This document shows positions 55,239-64,000 of a stretch of DNA of 64,000 nt, in pieces. The stretch is from assembly GCF_009828855.1 (NCBI RefSeq), contig NZ_WUAG01000002.1, positions 1,426,001 to 1,490,000 on the forward strand, given 5' to 3'. The DNA comes from Psychromonas sp. L1A2. GTDB lineage: Bacteria; Pseudomonadota; Gammaproteobacteria; Enterobacterales; Psychromonadaceae. The notes beneath the pieces are model-generated. The model made no database searches, had not been told where the DNA came from, and was given only the letters and a program-made list of their open reading frames with translations. Both the position numbers and the translations under genes were made by a program. The stretch's first letter is position 1; each line of letters starts with the position of its first letter.

Positions 55239-58200
55239 TTAATAACGCTCAAATAGTTTTAATAATGCATCGCTGTTATCAGGTGCAAAGTTCTCTTCTT
55301 GCTCTTTACCGTACACGCTATCAGCTAACTTTTGCTTACGAGACTGTAATGCTAAAACACGCTCTTCAACGGTTTCTTCACAAATCAATTTATAAACAAA
55401 TACAGGCTTATCTTGGCCAATTCGATATGCACGGTCAGTCGCTTGATTTTCTACTGCAGGATTCCACCATGGGTCATAATGAATCACTGTATCAGCTGCT
55501 GTTAAGTTAAGCCCTACACCACCCGCTTTTAAGGAGATTAAAAAGACAGGTACATCGCCTGTTTGGAATTTTTCAATAACTTCACTACGATTACGTGTTT
55601 GCCCAGTTAATTTAACAAAATCAATCCCAGTTTCTAGTAATGCTTCTTCAATTAACCCTAACATCTGTGCAAATTGAGAGAAAATAAGAATACGACGACC
55701 TTCCTCAACCATCTCAGGCACAATATCCATTAAGAAGTCTAATTTAGCAGAGCTCTTAATTTGCTGTGCATGTTCTAGTTTTACTAGACGAGGGTCACAA
55801 CAAGCTTGGCGTAGTTTTAATAATGCATCTAAAAATTCAATGCGGCTTCTTGCCATGCCTTTTTCACGTAATAAATCACGTACTTTTGCTTCCATCGTAA
55901 TACGAATGCTTTCATATAATGTACGTTGGTCATTTTGTAGCGCAATTTTATGAATGATTTCAGTTTTAGCTGGTAACTCTTTAGCAACATCATCTTTTGT
56001 ACGACGTAATAAGAAAGGTTTGGTTTTTTGAATTAACCAATGTTGAATTTGTTGATTACCCTCACCTTCAATACCTTTGCGGTAAACGCGATTGAAAGTG
56101 CTGTACGACCCTAAGAACCCAGGCATTAGGAAGTCGAATAAAGACCACAATTCACCTAAATGGTTTTCCATTGGCGTACCTGTTAAACATAAACGCTGTT
56201 TAGCATCGATCAATTTAATACTTTTAGTCATTTTTGCGAGTGGGTTTTTGATCGTTTGTGCTTCATCTAATATAAGGTCAGCAAAAGAAAAATCAGAAAA
56301 TTCTTTAAAGTCACGAGCAATAAGTGGATAAGTCGTGATCACCAAATCATAATCATTAATATCTTTAAAGAATTGATGGCGGCTAACGCCATGTAATACT
56401 AATACTTTTAAATCAGGCGTAAATTTAATCGCTTCGTTTAACCAGTTGCCTACCAACGAGGTAGGACAAATAACCATCGCAGGTAATGTTAGTAACTGAT
56501 GCTGCTTTTTATATAACAAATAAGCTAACGTTTGCACGGTTTTACCTAAACCCATGTCATCCGCAAGCACACCAGAGAAGCCATATTCATTTAAGAACAT
56601 TAACCAGTTAAGACCTTCTTTTTGATAGTCACGTAATTCTGCTGCTAAACCTTCAGGTTTAGCGATTTCTTGGATACCACTAAAATTAGCTAATTTTTTA
56701 GCTAGATTTTGTACATGCTCACCACCAACCCAACGATTAATTTCCGGTAACTGAGCTAATAATGCAGCTTGGTTTTGCGGTAAATTAATTTTGCTTTCAT
56801 TAACTTCACCGAGTTCTTGTAAAATTGACAAAATAGGCTGGATAGATTCTCGTTTAACACGCAGTGGGCGTCCATTGCCTTGCGCTAACAAGATATCGTA
56901 ATTATTCTGCTGCCAATCTTCGTTACTACGTAACCACTCTAATAATAGTGGTAATAACTCAATACGTTTACCCTCAACTTCAATCGACACCCCTAAGTCA
57001 AACCAATTACCTTTTTCATCGATCGCAATATCAATGCTATCAACTTGTTGGCTCTGCAGTGCTAAATCTTTAGCAATATCAAACTCCCAACCTAATACTT
57101 CTAAGCGTGCTTTATGTGCAGTTAATAGAGATAACCATTGGAACTCTTGAGAACCACCTAACTCTGGCGGTAAAATACCCTGTAGATCTTTGGTAATAGG
57201 GTATTTTGGATCATACATATAGACATCAAGAAGACATAAGTCATTGAACTCTTTAAGCGCCGCGAGTTCAGCTTCAATATCTCGAGAAATACTCACGATC
57301 TGGCTTTTATGCATGTACTGGTTACGTTCTTTATCATCTAGAATACTTGGTGTTAATAGCAAATCACCATACTTGAAATATAAACGCCCTAAAAATAAGG
57401 TTTGAGATTTAATTGTTTGTACATCTAACTTAAAAATAACCTGAAGTTTTTCATCGATAGGCTGAATATCGTAATGTTGTGGATTAGGTAATACATCCTG
57501 TGAAAAGCCTAATGAAACCTCTTGGGTAAAATGAGCGCATTGTACTTCACCTAATGGCGGAGTCTGTAATAGAGAAAGTAACCAATCACGATTAAAATGT
57601 GTTTCAATTTCACCAACTTGATGACGCGTTAAATCATAAAAATAAGGTTTAGGAGTAGGAATCAACAACCATTCTTCACAGTCATCTAAATTAACAGTTA
57701 ACTGTTTTAAGTCATCTTCTATTGATTGCCACTCAAGTTTCATTGGACGTGATTCAGAAACTGTTATTTTTTGTTCTAAATGCTCCCAAAAACAACGTCC
57801 CGTCTCTAATATTTTTTGTAATGCCAGTAAATCGAGTTCCGTTTTTATATAGGTTTTGCCTAATTTAGTCGCTCGTCCTTCTTTGGTTAATAAAAGACGT
57901 AAGATTTCAACATCTACATCTTCAACCCATTTAAAGCTTTCCATCCAGCTTTCGTTATCAGCAACTGAAACTAAATCTTTTTCGCTAAAGACATGTGTAT
58001 TTTCACTTTTCAAAAAACGTACCGTGCCATATTCGACTTTTATATAACGGTGCTCATGATTAAGTATTTTTTTATCAAATGAAAAGCGGAAATAACCTTG
58101 ATAAGCAGAGGCCCTTATTTTTGCAGGAGCAGCCGCTTTACCATTTAACATTTCATACCAAGTTTGATAACTATTTTCGACGTTATAATTAGGTGTATCT

Positions 58201-58535
58201 GCTTGATAAGCTAATAATAAAGCCACAGCATGTTTACAGTTCCAACCCACAGGGCAAGAACAAGTGCTATGAATTATATAACCACCTTTATTAGAAGGTT
58301 TTATTGATGCTTTAGTTTTATAAGGAGTATCATGGCTCCCTTTAACTAGCCCAACAAGGGCGTTACTCGATTCATCATAATCGCAGGCTAATACACGACT
58401 TTCTTTAAAATAAAGGGTGCCTCGATCAATAATGTTACGACCAAAACTTGTTGAAATATCTTGCTGAGTTACTTTAGGCATCGGAAAAAAACCATCTAAA
58501 AAACGGATCGTTAATGATAAAGAGATAGTCGGCAT
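55239..58535 (-). CDS. SNF2-family DNA translocase with SWIM zinc finger
   Basis: About 1,100 residues. An N-terminal SWIM zinc finger has the pattern CSC-x5-CKH (the ligands are C101, C103, C109 and H111 when counted from the TTG at 58562). A long middle region follows, then the SNF2 ATPase with Walker A DDMGLGKTVQT, Walker B LILDEAQTIKN, LTGTPMENHLGELWSLFDFL and helicase-C motifs (ISLKAGGVGLNLTAADTVIH, ATDRAYRIGQ). Such proteins are double-stranded DNA translocases of unclear bacterial role, often linked to repair or transcription. Three starts are possible: TTG 58562, ATG 58535 (chosen), ATG 58481; none has a good ribosome site. miaE follows without a gap. Confidence 0.92.
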   Translation of the reverse strand: MPTISLSLTIRFLDGFFPMPKVTQQDISTSFGRNIIDRGTLYFKESRVLACDYDESSNALVGLVKGSHDTPYKTKASIKPSNKGGYIIHSTCSCPVGWNCKHAVALLLAYQADTPNYNVENSYQTWYEMLNGKAAAPAKIRASAYQGYFRFSFDKKILNHEHRYIKVEYGTVRFLKSENTHVFSEKDLVSVADNESWMESFKWVEDVDVEILRLLLTKEGRATKLGKTYIKTELDLLALQKILETGRCFWEHLEQKITVSESRPMKLEWQSIEDDLKQLTVNLDDCEEWLLIPTPKPYFYDLTRHQVGEIETHFNRDWLLSLLQTPPLGEVQCAHFTQEVSLGFSQDVLPNPQHYDIQPIDEKLQVIFKLDVQTIKSQTLFLGRLYFKYGDLLLTPSILDDKERNQYMHKSQIVSISRDIEAELAALKEFNDLCLLDVYMYDPKYPITKDLQGILPPELGGSQEFQWLSLLTAHKARLEVLGWEFDIAKDLALQSQQVDSIDIAIDEKGNWFDLGVSIEVEGKRIELLPLLLEWLRSNEDWQQNNYDILLAQGNGRPLRVKRESIQPILSILQELGEVNESKINLPQNQAALLAQLPEINRWVGGEHVQNLAKKLANFSGIQEIAKPEGLAAELRDYQKEGLNWLMFLNEYGFSGVLADDMGLGKTVQTLAYLLYKKQHQLLTLPAMVICPTSLVGNWLNEAIKFTPDLKVLVLHGVSRHQFFKDINDYDLVITTYPLIARDFKEFSDFSFADLILDEAQTIKNPLAKMTKSIKLIDAKQRLCLTGTPMENHLGELWSLFDFLMPGFLGSYSTFNRVYRKGIEGEGNQQIQHWLIQKTKPFLLRRTKDDVAKELPAKTEIIHKIALQNDQRTLYESIRITMEAKVRDLLREKGMARSRIEFLDALLKLRQACCDPRLVKLEHAQQIKSSAKLDFLMDIVPEMVEEGRRILIFSQFAQMLGLIEEALLETGIDFVKLTGQTRNRSEVIEKFQTGDVPVFLISLKAGGVGLNLTAADTVIHYDPWWNPAVENQATDRAYRIGQDKPVFVYKLICEETVEERVLALQSRKQKLADSVYGKEQEENFAPDNSDALLKLFERY

Positions 58536-58689
58536 AAATAAAGCATTAATCACATTATTCAAAAATGATCTATTTAGTCGTTCATTTATTTACTCAGAAA
58601 TATAATTGTAGTAAGTTGTATTTAAATATTTATTTGTTATCAAATTCACATAATATTGATAACAATTCAGTTAATAGAGATAAAACCAC

Positions 58690-59574
58690 TTGATTAAAAG
58701 CACAGCAGCCAGCTCACTTTACTTTTTTGTTATTGCCTATGTAGCACTACAAACGTGGTTATTTCCGATTACCTATCAAATAGACCTCTATAGTCTATTT
58801 TTTGGTGTCATGATTACTGCCACTTTGCTTTTTTCATTTGTTAATATGCAAAAAGTAAAATATAACCCTGATGTCTATAAATACCTGATGAGTGGCTTTT
58901 TCTTTCTATTTGTTGCGATGTTAACCGACACATTAGATGAAATATTTGTTCAACCTTGGTTATTAGGGGCTTTATTTGAAGATACAGGACAATTAATCGG
59001 GTTTGTTTTAGTGACATACGGAATAGGCAAATGGATAGCACAAAATAATGCTAACTCTTCTAAATTAAAAAAACTTTCTGAAACCGATGACCTTACCCAA
59101 CTATACACTCGTAGCCACTTTAATTATCAACTGACTAACTTATTAATTTCACCTCGCATTGAAACCTTCTCTATCCTATTAATTAATATTGATAACTTTA
59201 AACTCACTAATGAACGCTACAGCCAAGCAGCTGGCGATATTGTATTAAAACGACTCGCTAATAAATTAAGAGATTGTGTACGTAAAACCGATACCATAGC
59301 GCGTTGGGGTGGTGAAGAATTTATTATTTTACTGAATAATAGTAATGATGAGATCGCTAAACAAGTGGCAGAAATGATACGAACAAACACAGAATTATTA
59401 TGTGTAGAATATGATCAAGATATTATTAATATCACAGTCAGCATTGGCGCTGTTACTTACAAAGATGAATTAAAAAGTAGTGAGCTTATTAACAGTGCAG
59501 AACAATGTTTATCTAAAGCAAAACAGCAAGGTAAAAATCAAGTATACGTGCGAGTGGATGCTGGAATAGTATAA
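58690..59574 (+). CDS. Membrane diguanylate cyclase-like protein (GGDEF)
   Basis: The 294-residue protein has four or so membrane helices (about 9-120) and a cytoplasmic GGDEF domain (about 130-290) beginning ETDDLTQLYTRSHF. The signature is intact (RWGGEEF), with an upstream RKTD inhibitory site for c-di-GMP feedback. The first strand reads LLINIDNFKLTN, so the first Asp of the usual DID metal pair is Asn, and the following GH is SQ; activity is therefore uncertain. The start is TTG, the first candidate after an in-frame stop at 58681, with weak AGAGA about 10 bases upstream. It is divergent from the SNF2 gene. Confidence 0.88.
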   Translation: MIKSTAASSLYFFVIAYVALQTWLFPITYQIDLYSLFFGVMITATLLFSFVNMQKVKYNPDVYKYLMSGFFFLFVAMLTDTLDEIFVQPWLLGALFEDTGQLIGFVLVTYGIGKWIAQNNANSSKLKKLSETDDLTQLYTRSHFNYQLTNLLISPRIETFSILLINIDNFKLTNERYSQAAGDIVLKRLANKLRDCVRKTDTIARWGGEEFIILLNNSNDEIAKQVAEMIRTNTELLCVEYDQDIINITVSIGAVTYKDELKSSELINSAEQCLSKAKQQGKNQVYVRVDAGIV

Positions 59575-59759
59575 TTTATTGATATATACCAATTAACATT
59601 TGTATACGATATATTTTTGACATTTAAACTTTTGATATTTAGAGAGAAATTAAACAATTTTATTACAATCTCATTTTTTAGTTATTTCAATAAATCTATA
59701 AGGCTCTTTATGAACCTTATATTTATGGATTAGCATTTTAAAATAACATCAATACTCTT

Positions 59760-60776
59760 CTAATCTTTATAGCCATTAGGGTTATTTGACTGCCAGCGCC
59801 AGGTATCTTGCATCATATCTTCTAAACCACGTTCCGCTTTCCAATCTAACTCTGTTAATGCTTTTTCTGGTGCAGCATAACAAGCTGCAATATCGCCTTC
59901 ACGACGTGGTGAAACCTTGTAAGGGATGGATTTTTTACTAGCAGTTTCAAATGCCTTAATCATATCTAAAACAGAATAACCATTACCCGTACCTAAATTG
60001 TAAATAAATACGCCTTTTTCATTCTCAATTCTTTTTAAGGCTTTTAAATGGCCAACCGCTAAATCAACTACGTGTATATAATCACGTACACCAGTTCCAT
60101 CAGGCGTATCATAGTCATCACCAAAAACAGCGAGTGCTTTTAGTTTTCCTACGCCAACTTGAGCAATGTAAGGTAATAAGTTATTTGGAATACCATTAGG
60201 ATCTTCGCCAATTAAACCTGATAGATGCGCACCAACTGGATTGAAATAACGTAAAATAACAAATGCCCAACGAGGATCTGACTTCGCCACATCTGCTAAC
60301 ACCATTTCTACCATTAACTTTGATGTTCCATAAGGGTTTGTTGTGCCACCAACGGGAAAATCTTCACGAATAGGCAACGCAGCAGGATCACCATAGACCG
60401 TAGCAGAAGAACTAAAAACAAGTTTAAACACACCTGCATCTTTCATCGCATCAAGTAGTGTTAATGTTCCTTGAACGTTGTTTTGATAGTAAGAAATAGG
60501 TTTAGCAACCGACTCGCCTACTGCTTTTAAACCTGCGAAATGAATAACAGAATCAATTTTATGTTGTTTAAATACTGTCTCTAAAAAACTTTTGTCTAAA
60601 ATATCACCTTGATAAAAAATAGGGGCTTTACCAGTTATTTTTTTAACACGAGAAAGTGACTCTAATGAAGAGTTACATAAATTATCGATAATAATAACTT
60701 GCTGCCCTTCCTCTAAAAGCTCTACCACTGTATGAGAACCAATATAACCTGCACCGCCAGTAACTAAAATTGTCAT
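59760..60776 (-). CDS. galE: UDP-glucose 4-epimerase GalE
   Basis: GalE interconverts UDP-glucose and UDP-galactose, feeding the Leloir pathway and surface polysaccharides. The 338-residue SDR protein has the NAD motif [20 protein letters not shown] (5-24), [10 protein letters not shown], the catalytic YGTSK (Tyr149, Lys153) and [10 protein letters not shown]. Length equals E. coli GalE (338). No other gal genes are adjacent, so a polysaccharide role is as likely as galactose use. A short tandem repeat lies in the upstream spacer. Confidence 0.96.
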   Translation of the reverse strand: MTILVTGGAGYIGSHTVVELLEEGQQVIIIDNLCNSSLESLSRVKKITGKAPIFYQGDILDKSFLETVFKQHKIDSVIHFAGLKAVGESVAKPISYYQNNVQGTLTLLDAMKDAGVFKLVFSSSATVYGDPAALPIREDFPVGGTTNPYGTSKLMVEMVLADVAKSDPRWAFVILRYFNPVGAHLSGLIGEDPNGIPNNLLPYIAQVGVGKLKALAVFGDDYDTPDGTGVRDYIHVVDLAVGHLKALKRIENEKGVFIYNLGTGNGYSVLDMIKAFETASKKSIPYKVSPRREGDIAACYAAPEKALTELDWKAERGLEDMMQDTWRWQSNNPNGYKD

Positions 60777-60925
60777 AAGTTGCCTATTGTTCTATAAATT
60801 AAAATATAAAGGAAAAATAAATAAATTAAATTTGTTCTCACATTTTAACGTTTAAAGAGAGGGAATAACAAGTATGGAAGCAACTGTAAAAATGAAATTT
60901 GAAGTGATTAGACCAATTAGCTAAA

Positions 60926-60956
60926 TAGAAAATAGAAAAATAGAAAAATAGAAAAA
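60926..60956. repeat. Short tandem repeat, TAGAAAAA
   Basis: Four units: TAGAAAA (60926-60932), then three TAGAAAAA (60933-60956, the last read with its flanking A). It lies between the galE start and the comEA stop, about 150 bases upstream of galE. It is probably a slippage product. Confidence 0.8.
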
Positions 60957-60968
60957 TTAAAAGAAGTA

Positions 60969-60996
60969 TAAGTCCCTGCATTATCGAAGGGACTTA
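60969..60996 (-). terminator. Possible terminator after the ComEA-like gene
   Basis: TAAGTCCCT (60969-60977) pairs with AGGGACTTA (60988-60996), 10-base loop, just past the comEA stop on the minus strand. The sequence beyond it is only broken T-rich (ACTTCTTTTAATTTT), so strength is uncertain. Confidence 0.5.
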
Positions 60997-61003
60997 GAAA
61001 TAA

Positions 61004-61369
61004 TCACAAACTCAAGTAAGGCATTATTTTCTCTAAAGTGCTCGCACCAATACCTTTAACATTCACGAGATCTTTTAAATCTGTAAAATCACCATATTGG
61101 TCTCGATAGTCAATAATAGACTGTGCGGTTTTAGGCCCAACTCCTGAGATAGAAGTCAATTGGTCTAGACTCGCACTATTAACATCAATACTCGATATTT
61201 TTGTAGCAGCAGCGGCCGTCGCACTAGCTTTTTTAACACTAGTGGTTGCAGAGCTAACCTTTTCAACACTAGAGGAAGTGAGACTGTTAAGATCGGCGGC
61301 AAATAAACTAGTTGGTAATAAAACTAAAGACGCAGCGAGGGTTAATCCACGTATAAATTTATTGATCAT
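61004..61369 (-). CDS. ComEA-like helix-hairpin-helix DNA-binding protein
   Basis: The 121-residue precursor has a signal peptide (LAASLVLLPTSLFAA, cut near 24), a Ser/Thr/Ala/Lys-rich linker, and a C-terminal double helix-hairpin-helix (about 58-121): IDVNSASLDQLTSISGVGPK, then LVNVKGIGASTLEKI. Periplasmic proteins of this type bind incoming DNA in naturally competent bacteria (ComEA of Vibrio) and are also found as YbaV in non-competent ones. A TTGACA-16-TAAATT promoter and an AAGGA ribosome site precede it. With the pilMNOPQ genes in the window, a role in DNA uptake is plausible. Confidence 0.9.
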   Translation of the reverse strand: MINKFIRGLTLAASLVLLPTSLFAADLNSLTSSSVEKVSSATTSVKKASATAAAATKISSIDVNSASLDQLTSISGVGPKTAQSIIDYRDQYGDFTDLKDLVNVKGIGASTLEKIMPYLSL

Positions 61370-61704
61370 ATAACGTTCCTTTCTTTTATTATTGGGAATA
61401 CTAAATTTAGTTTACTCTTCCGCTGTGTCAATAAAATATCACAAATAAAGTTTATTGAATAAATAGCTAATTTATTTAATTCGATTCATCCTTAGTTATT
61501 CATTACACTACAAAACAGTTCTCTATCACGTTCTTATAGGATTTAACGCAATACAAAAAAATAAAGAGAATTCAAAGTTGAATGGGTTTATATAGAGTAA
61601 AAACAATAAAAAACATTAATTTTTTGGCAAAAAAATCCTTTATAACATGTTAATTAATAAGATAAATTATTAAATATGATGGCATAAATTTTCAGAGGTA
61701 TATT
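61370..61704. other. 335-base AT-rich spacer between comEA-like gene and glpG
   Basis: No coding sequence or recognisable RNA. It contains the candidate comEA promoter (61404-61431) on the minus strand, and AT-rich sequence before glpG with AGAGG (61694-61698) as the glpG ribosome site. A TATGAT at 61674-61679 could be a glpG -10 element. Confidence 0.6.
61404..61431 (-). promoter_or_regulatory. Candidate sigma-70 promoter of the ComEA-like gene
   Basis: On the minus strand TTGACA (61431-61426), a 16-base spacer, then TAAATT (61409-61404), about 35 bases upstream of the ATG at 61369. The -35 is perfect and the -10 matches 4 of 6. Confidence 0.45.
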
Positions 61705-62541
61705 ATGACAGTATTACACAGCTTTGAGCATTTACGTTTAGCACAAGCTTTTTCAGATTATTTAAATAGTAAAAATATTCATAATATTATTCAGCGAAGT
61801 GAATTCCAACACCAAATCATTATTAAAAATGAAACTCAGTTAATACTGGCAGAATCAGAACTCGCTCTATTTTTAGCAAACCCAACTAAAAGCAAATATC
61901 TTTCCGCTAGCTGGGAATCAGGTAATATTGAAGAAAATTCAACGAGTCTTGCCTATGCTAATTCCAGTTTATTAAGTAACTTTAAACAGCATGGTGGGAT
62001 CATTACACATAGTGTATTTATTATTTGCTTGGTTATTTACGGAGTGTCGGCATTAGGTTTTTTCAATCCAATCAATTCCATTTTTTCATTTTTTGTAAAA
62101 CAACCTTTTGATTACCTTCAAAGCTGGCGTTTTATCACACCTGCTTTTTTGCATTTCAGCCTATTACATATCGTTTTTAATTCATTATGGTGGTGGCAAC
62201 TAGGGGGGATGGTTGAAAAAAAACAAGGTAAACAACGATTATTCATACTCTTTCTATTTTCAGCCATTGCTTCTAACTTGGCGCAGTTTTTTTTAGTCGG
62301 CCCTTACTTTGGAGGCTTGAGTGGCGTGGTTTATGCCTTAGTCGGCTACTGTTGGTTATACGGTTTGATGAATAAAGGCAGCCAAGTACATTTACCAAAT
62401 AGTATGTTTGCATTTCTATTAGGTTGGTTAGTATTAGGTTTTATAGATATATTGCCTGTTAACGTTGCAAACTACGCGCACTTAGTTGGTTTATTAGCAG
62501 GTCTTCTCTTAGCAGCCGCTTGCAGCAAATTGAAACTATAA
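61705..62541 (+). CDS. glpG: Rhomboid intramembrane serine protease GlpG
   Basis: GlpG cleaves membrane-protein substrates within the bilayer. The 278-residue protein has an N-terminal cytoplasmic domain (1-70), then six membrane helices. Catalytic Ser206 is in GGLSGVVYAL and His259 in NYAHLVGLLAG; His155 and Asn159 lie in LLHIVFNSLWWWQLGG. Each is 5 residues beyond the E. coli position (Ser201, His254, His150, Asn154), so this is the GlpG subfamily. glpE and glpR, its neighbours in E. coli, are not adjacent. AGAGG lies 6 bases before the ATG. Confidence 0.96.
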   Translation: MTVLHSFEHLRLAQAFSDYLNSKNIHNIIQRSEFQHQIIIKNETQLILAESELALFLANPTKSKYLSASWESGNIEENSTSLAYANSSLLSNFKQHGGIITHSVFIICLVIYGVSALGFFNPINSIFSFFVKQPFDYLQSWRFITPAFLHFSLLHIVFNSLWWWQLGGMVEKKQGKQRLFILFLFSAIASNLAQFFLVGPYFGGLSGVVYALVGYCWLYGLMNKGSQVHLPNSMFAFLLGWLVLGFIDILPVNVANYAHLVGLLAGLLLAAACSKLKL

Positions 62542-62561
62542 AAATAAACAAAGCGAATAAA

Positions 62562-62978
62562 TTATTGATCTAAATACTTGGTAAATAATAGATCTTCAAT
62601 AGGTCTGGTGCCAGTAATTTCAAAAATAGCATCATTCGCAGCATTTAAACAACGAGTTCTAATTGTTTGACGTTCAGTTATGGATTTTATTTGTTGTTCA
62701 CTTTGCTCACCAAGGATCGTTATAATACGATCACGAATAATTGGCTCATGCGTTTCTACCGCTTGATAAGCAGCTGTCGATTTAACCATTAAATCAATGC
62801 CTAATCGAATATAGCCAAGCTGCTTACCAGGTTTAATATAATTAGTAATAATATCTGGTTCTAATGCATAATATTGATAATCCGCCACTAGCTCTGTACT
62901 TTCTTCTTCAGCAGATACAAGATTAAATGGTGAAAATAGCGTTAAATAAAATAGACAAAAGAGTATTTTTTTGAACAT
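62562..62978 (-). CDS. Orphan FliL-like protein with signal peptide
   Basis: The 138-residue precursor has a hydrophobic N-terminus that looks cleavable (ILFCLFYLTLFSPFNLVSAEE) and a FliL-type domain: YQYYALEPDIITNYIKPGKQ, LGYIRLGIDLMV, HEPIIRDRIITILGEQSEQQ, and TGTRPIEDLLFTKYLDQ. FliL normally sits in the flagellar basal body through an N-terminal anchor. No flagellar gene is near. The ATG at 62978 has AAGGA 7 bases upstream; an in-frame TTG at 62993 lies before that site and is rejected. Similar FliL-like genes next to ubiC are known in vibrios and relatives; the role is unknown. Confidence 0.87.
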   Translation of the reverse strand: MFKKILFCLFYLTLFSPFNLVSAEEESTELVADYQYYALEPDIITNYIKPGKQLGYIRLGIDLMVKSTAAYQAVETHEPIIRDRIITILGEQSEQQIKSITERQTIRTRCLNAANDAIFEITGTRPIEDLLFTKYLDQ

Positions 62979-63230
62979 GATCGATTCCTTCAACTAAGGC
63001 GTTAATATTTTTTGGGTGATATGATATCAATCTATACCCAATATTGTGCATAAAAAAAGCATTTCTTAGTTAAATAATTTATAAAGATGTAAATTTCTAT
63101 CTAAACTTATCTTCAATTAAAATTTTTACTTAAGGTAAAGTAATTGATTTAATAGTATTTAAATGGAAACTTAATGAAATATCGATGACTTCACAGCAAT
63201 AAATAAAATGATTTAAAATAAAAGGTTTGT

Positions 63231-63788
63231 ATGTTTAATCCGTTACTTAATATTGTGTCATCTACGCATTGGCAAAAAAATAGTCACCCACAAAGTTGTT
63301 CTAAGCAAATACTATCTTGGTTATTGGATGAAACTTCTTTAACTAAAAAACTTGAACAACAATGTGAAAAATTTACTGTAGAGGTCAAACAACAATTAAA
63401 TACCAATGCTAATGAGTCAGTACTTTCTCAGTTATTTCCTCAATCGGAACAAATATTGGTGCGGGAAGTACTCTTACATTGTGATGGTGTTGCAAATATA
63501 TTTGCACAAACAGAAATCCCTTATCAAACACTGGCTGATAAACAAAAAAAACTAGCTAACATCGGTTCTGAGTCATTAGGTAAGTTTTTGTTTCAAGATA
63601 AAACATTACAACGCGGAAAAATTGAAATCGCAGAATTTCCTATTGGTTCATCGTTACATGAATTATGCGATGTATTACAACAACCTTGTGATCACTCTCT
63701 TTGGGCAAGACGTTCATTGTTTTACATCGAAAATAAGCCTTTATTAGTCAGTGAAGTATTTTTACCTGCATCTGGAATTTATAAATAA
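63231..63788 (+). CDS. ubiC: Chorismate lyase UbiC
   Basis: UbiC splits chorismate to 4-hydroxybenzoate and pyruvate, the first step of ubiquinone synthesis. The 185-residue protein has [16 protein letters not shown] near residues 30-46, [10 protein letters not shown], and the C-terminal [20 protein letters not shown] with the substrate Arg and Glu. The TAA overlaps the ubiA ATG by one base (TAATG), so ubiC and ubiA are translated together. Confidence 0.93.
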   Translation: MFNPLLNIVSSTHWQKNSHPQSCSKQILSWLLDETSLTKKLEQQCEKFTVEVKQQLNTNANESVLSQLFPQSEQILVREVLLHCDGVANIFAQTEIPYQTLADKQKKLANIGSESLGKFLFQDKTLQRGKIEIAEFPIGSSLHELCDVLQQPCDHSLWARRSLFYIENKPLLVSEVFLPASGIYK

Positions 63789-64000
63789 TGGTCTATTTAA
63801 ATGCACCTAAACGCCAAGCCTTATTGGAATTAATGCGAGTCGATAAGCCTATTGGTACGTTATTATTACTATGGCCAACATTGTGGGCATTATGGATTGC
63901 TGCACAAGGTTTGCCTAAAATCAGTGTATTAATTGTTTTTTGTTTAGGTGTATTTTTAATGCGCAGTGCAGGTTGTGTAATCAATGACTTTGCCGATAGG
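63788..64000 (+). CDS. ubiA: 4-Hydroxybenzoate octaprenyltransferase UbiA, N-terminal part
   Basis: The first 71 codons are in the window and the gene runs off the end. UbiA attaches the polyprenyl chain to 4-hydroxybenzoate in the inner membrane. Visible features are [20 protein letters not shown] near residues 13-32, a first membrane helix, and [12 protein letters not shown], the first aspartate-rich prenyl-diphosphate motif (NDxxD). It follows ubiC with a one-base overlap. In E. coli plsB follows ubiCA; here plsB lies at the other end of the window. Confidence 0.95.
   Translation, partial: MVYLNAPKRQALLELMRVDKPIGTLLLLWPTLWALWIAAQGLPKISVLIVFCLGVFLMRSAGCVINDFADR

Noticed and set aside
62979-62993. 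TTG start for the FliL-like protein
   Set aside because: The AAGGA ribosome site lies between this TTG and the ATG at 62978, so the ATG is the start.
1-64000. Mobile elements, prophage, toxin-antitoxin or defence islands
   Set aside because: No transposase, integrase, phage structural, toxin-antitoxin or nuclease-defence genes were recognised; the SNF2 helicase has no defence-type neighbours.

Overview
The window is AT-rich chromosomal DNA of a marine-type gammaproteobacterium, with densely packed and nearly all core genes. Protein content and gene order (mrcA | pilMNOPQ-aroK-aroB-damX-dam-rpe-gph-trpS; glnE/ygiF/ygiM/cca/uppP/folB/plsY; yigZ-trkH-hemG; sthA | yijD; ubiC-ubiA; plsB | dgkA) match the Vibrio/Shewanella/Psychromonas side of the class. 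The low G+C and AT-rich spacers suggest a Psychromonas-like organism; that genus assignment is inference. I see no rRNA or tRNA genes, insertion sequences, prophage, CRISPR array or conjugative genes.

Layout. 1-2.4 kb: the end of a probable membrane hydrolase gene, a decayed duplicate of the recQ 3' end with a perfect hexamer repeat, then recQ. 2.5-7.9 kb: a tight leftward unit plsB-rhodanese-yigZ-trkH-hemG. 8.1-12.4 kb: rightward dgkA-dnaB-menC-menE. 12.4-18.7 kb: a sensor protein with a degenerate GGDEF domain, an LpxL-type acyltransferase, and glnE. 19.0-21.4 kb: a PspA-type membrane-stress cluster (yjfI-yjfJ, then yjfK and a small unknown gene) lying between glnE and ygiF. 21.4-27.2 kb: a chemoreceptor without a sensor domain, ygiF, a DUF47-pit phosphate uptake pair, ygiM. 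27.3-29.8 kb: gspA-gspB. 29.9-34.9 kb: cca, uppP, folB-folK, plsY, a cytochrome c5, gloA. 35.0-46.5 kb: the leftward pil-aro-dam-trpS supercluster; rpe carries a one-base frameshift. 46.7-54.4 kb: mrcA, yrfG, nudE, sthA, yijD, mgsA, a YcbX-like MOSC/ferredoxin protein. 54.5-61.4 kb: miaE coupled to a SWIM-SNF2 helicase, a diguanylate cyclase, galE, a ComEA-like protein. 61.7-64 kb: glpG, an orphan FliL-like protein, ubiC and the start of ubiA.

Functional themes: envelope biogenesis (plsB, plsY, dgkA, lpxL, uppP, mrcA, damX), type IV pilus and secretin assembly (pilMNOPQ, gspAB), quinone synthesis (menCE, ubiCA), nitrogen and phosphate control (glnE, pit), and DNA/RNA maintenance (recQ, dnaB, dam, cca, miaE, SNF2). 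Several starts are non-ATG and were chosen from Shine-Dalgarno spacing (trkH, yigZ, ygiM, folK, the cytochrome c5 gene, the MOSC gene, the second GGDEF gene).

I did not find a convincing new multi-gene system. The items most worth checking are the rpe frameshift, the recQ tail duplication with its hexamer tract, two GGDEF proteins with altered metal-site residues (one with a four-cysteine PAS insert), the PspA-type cluster with an unrecognised small protein, and the SWIM-SNF2/miaE pair.
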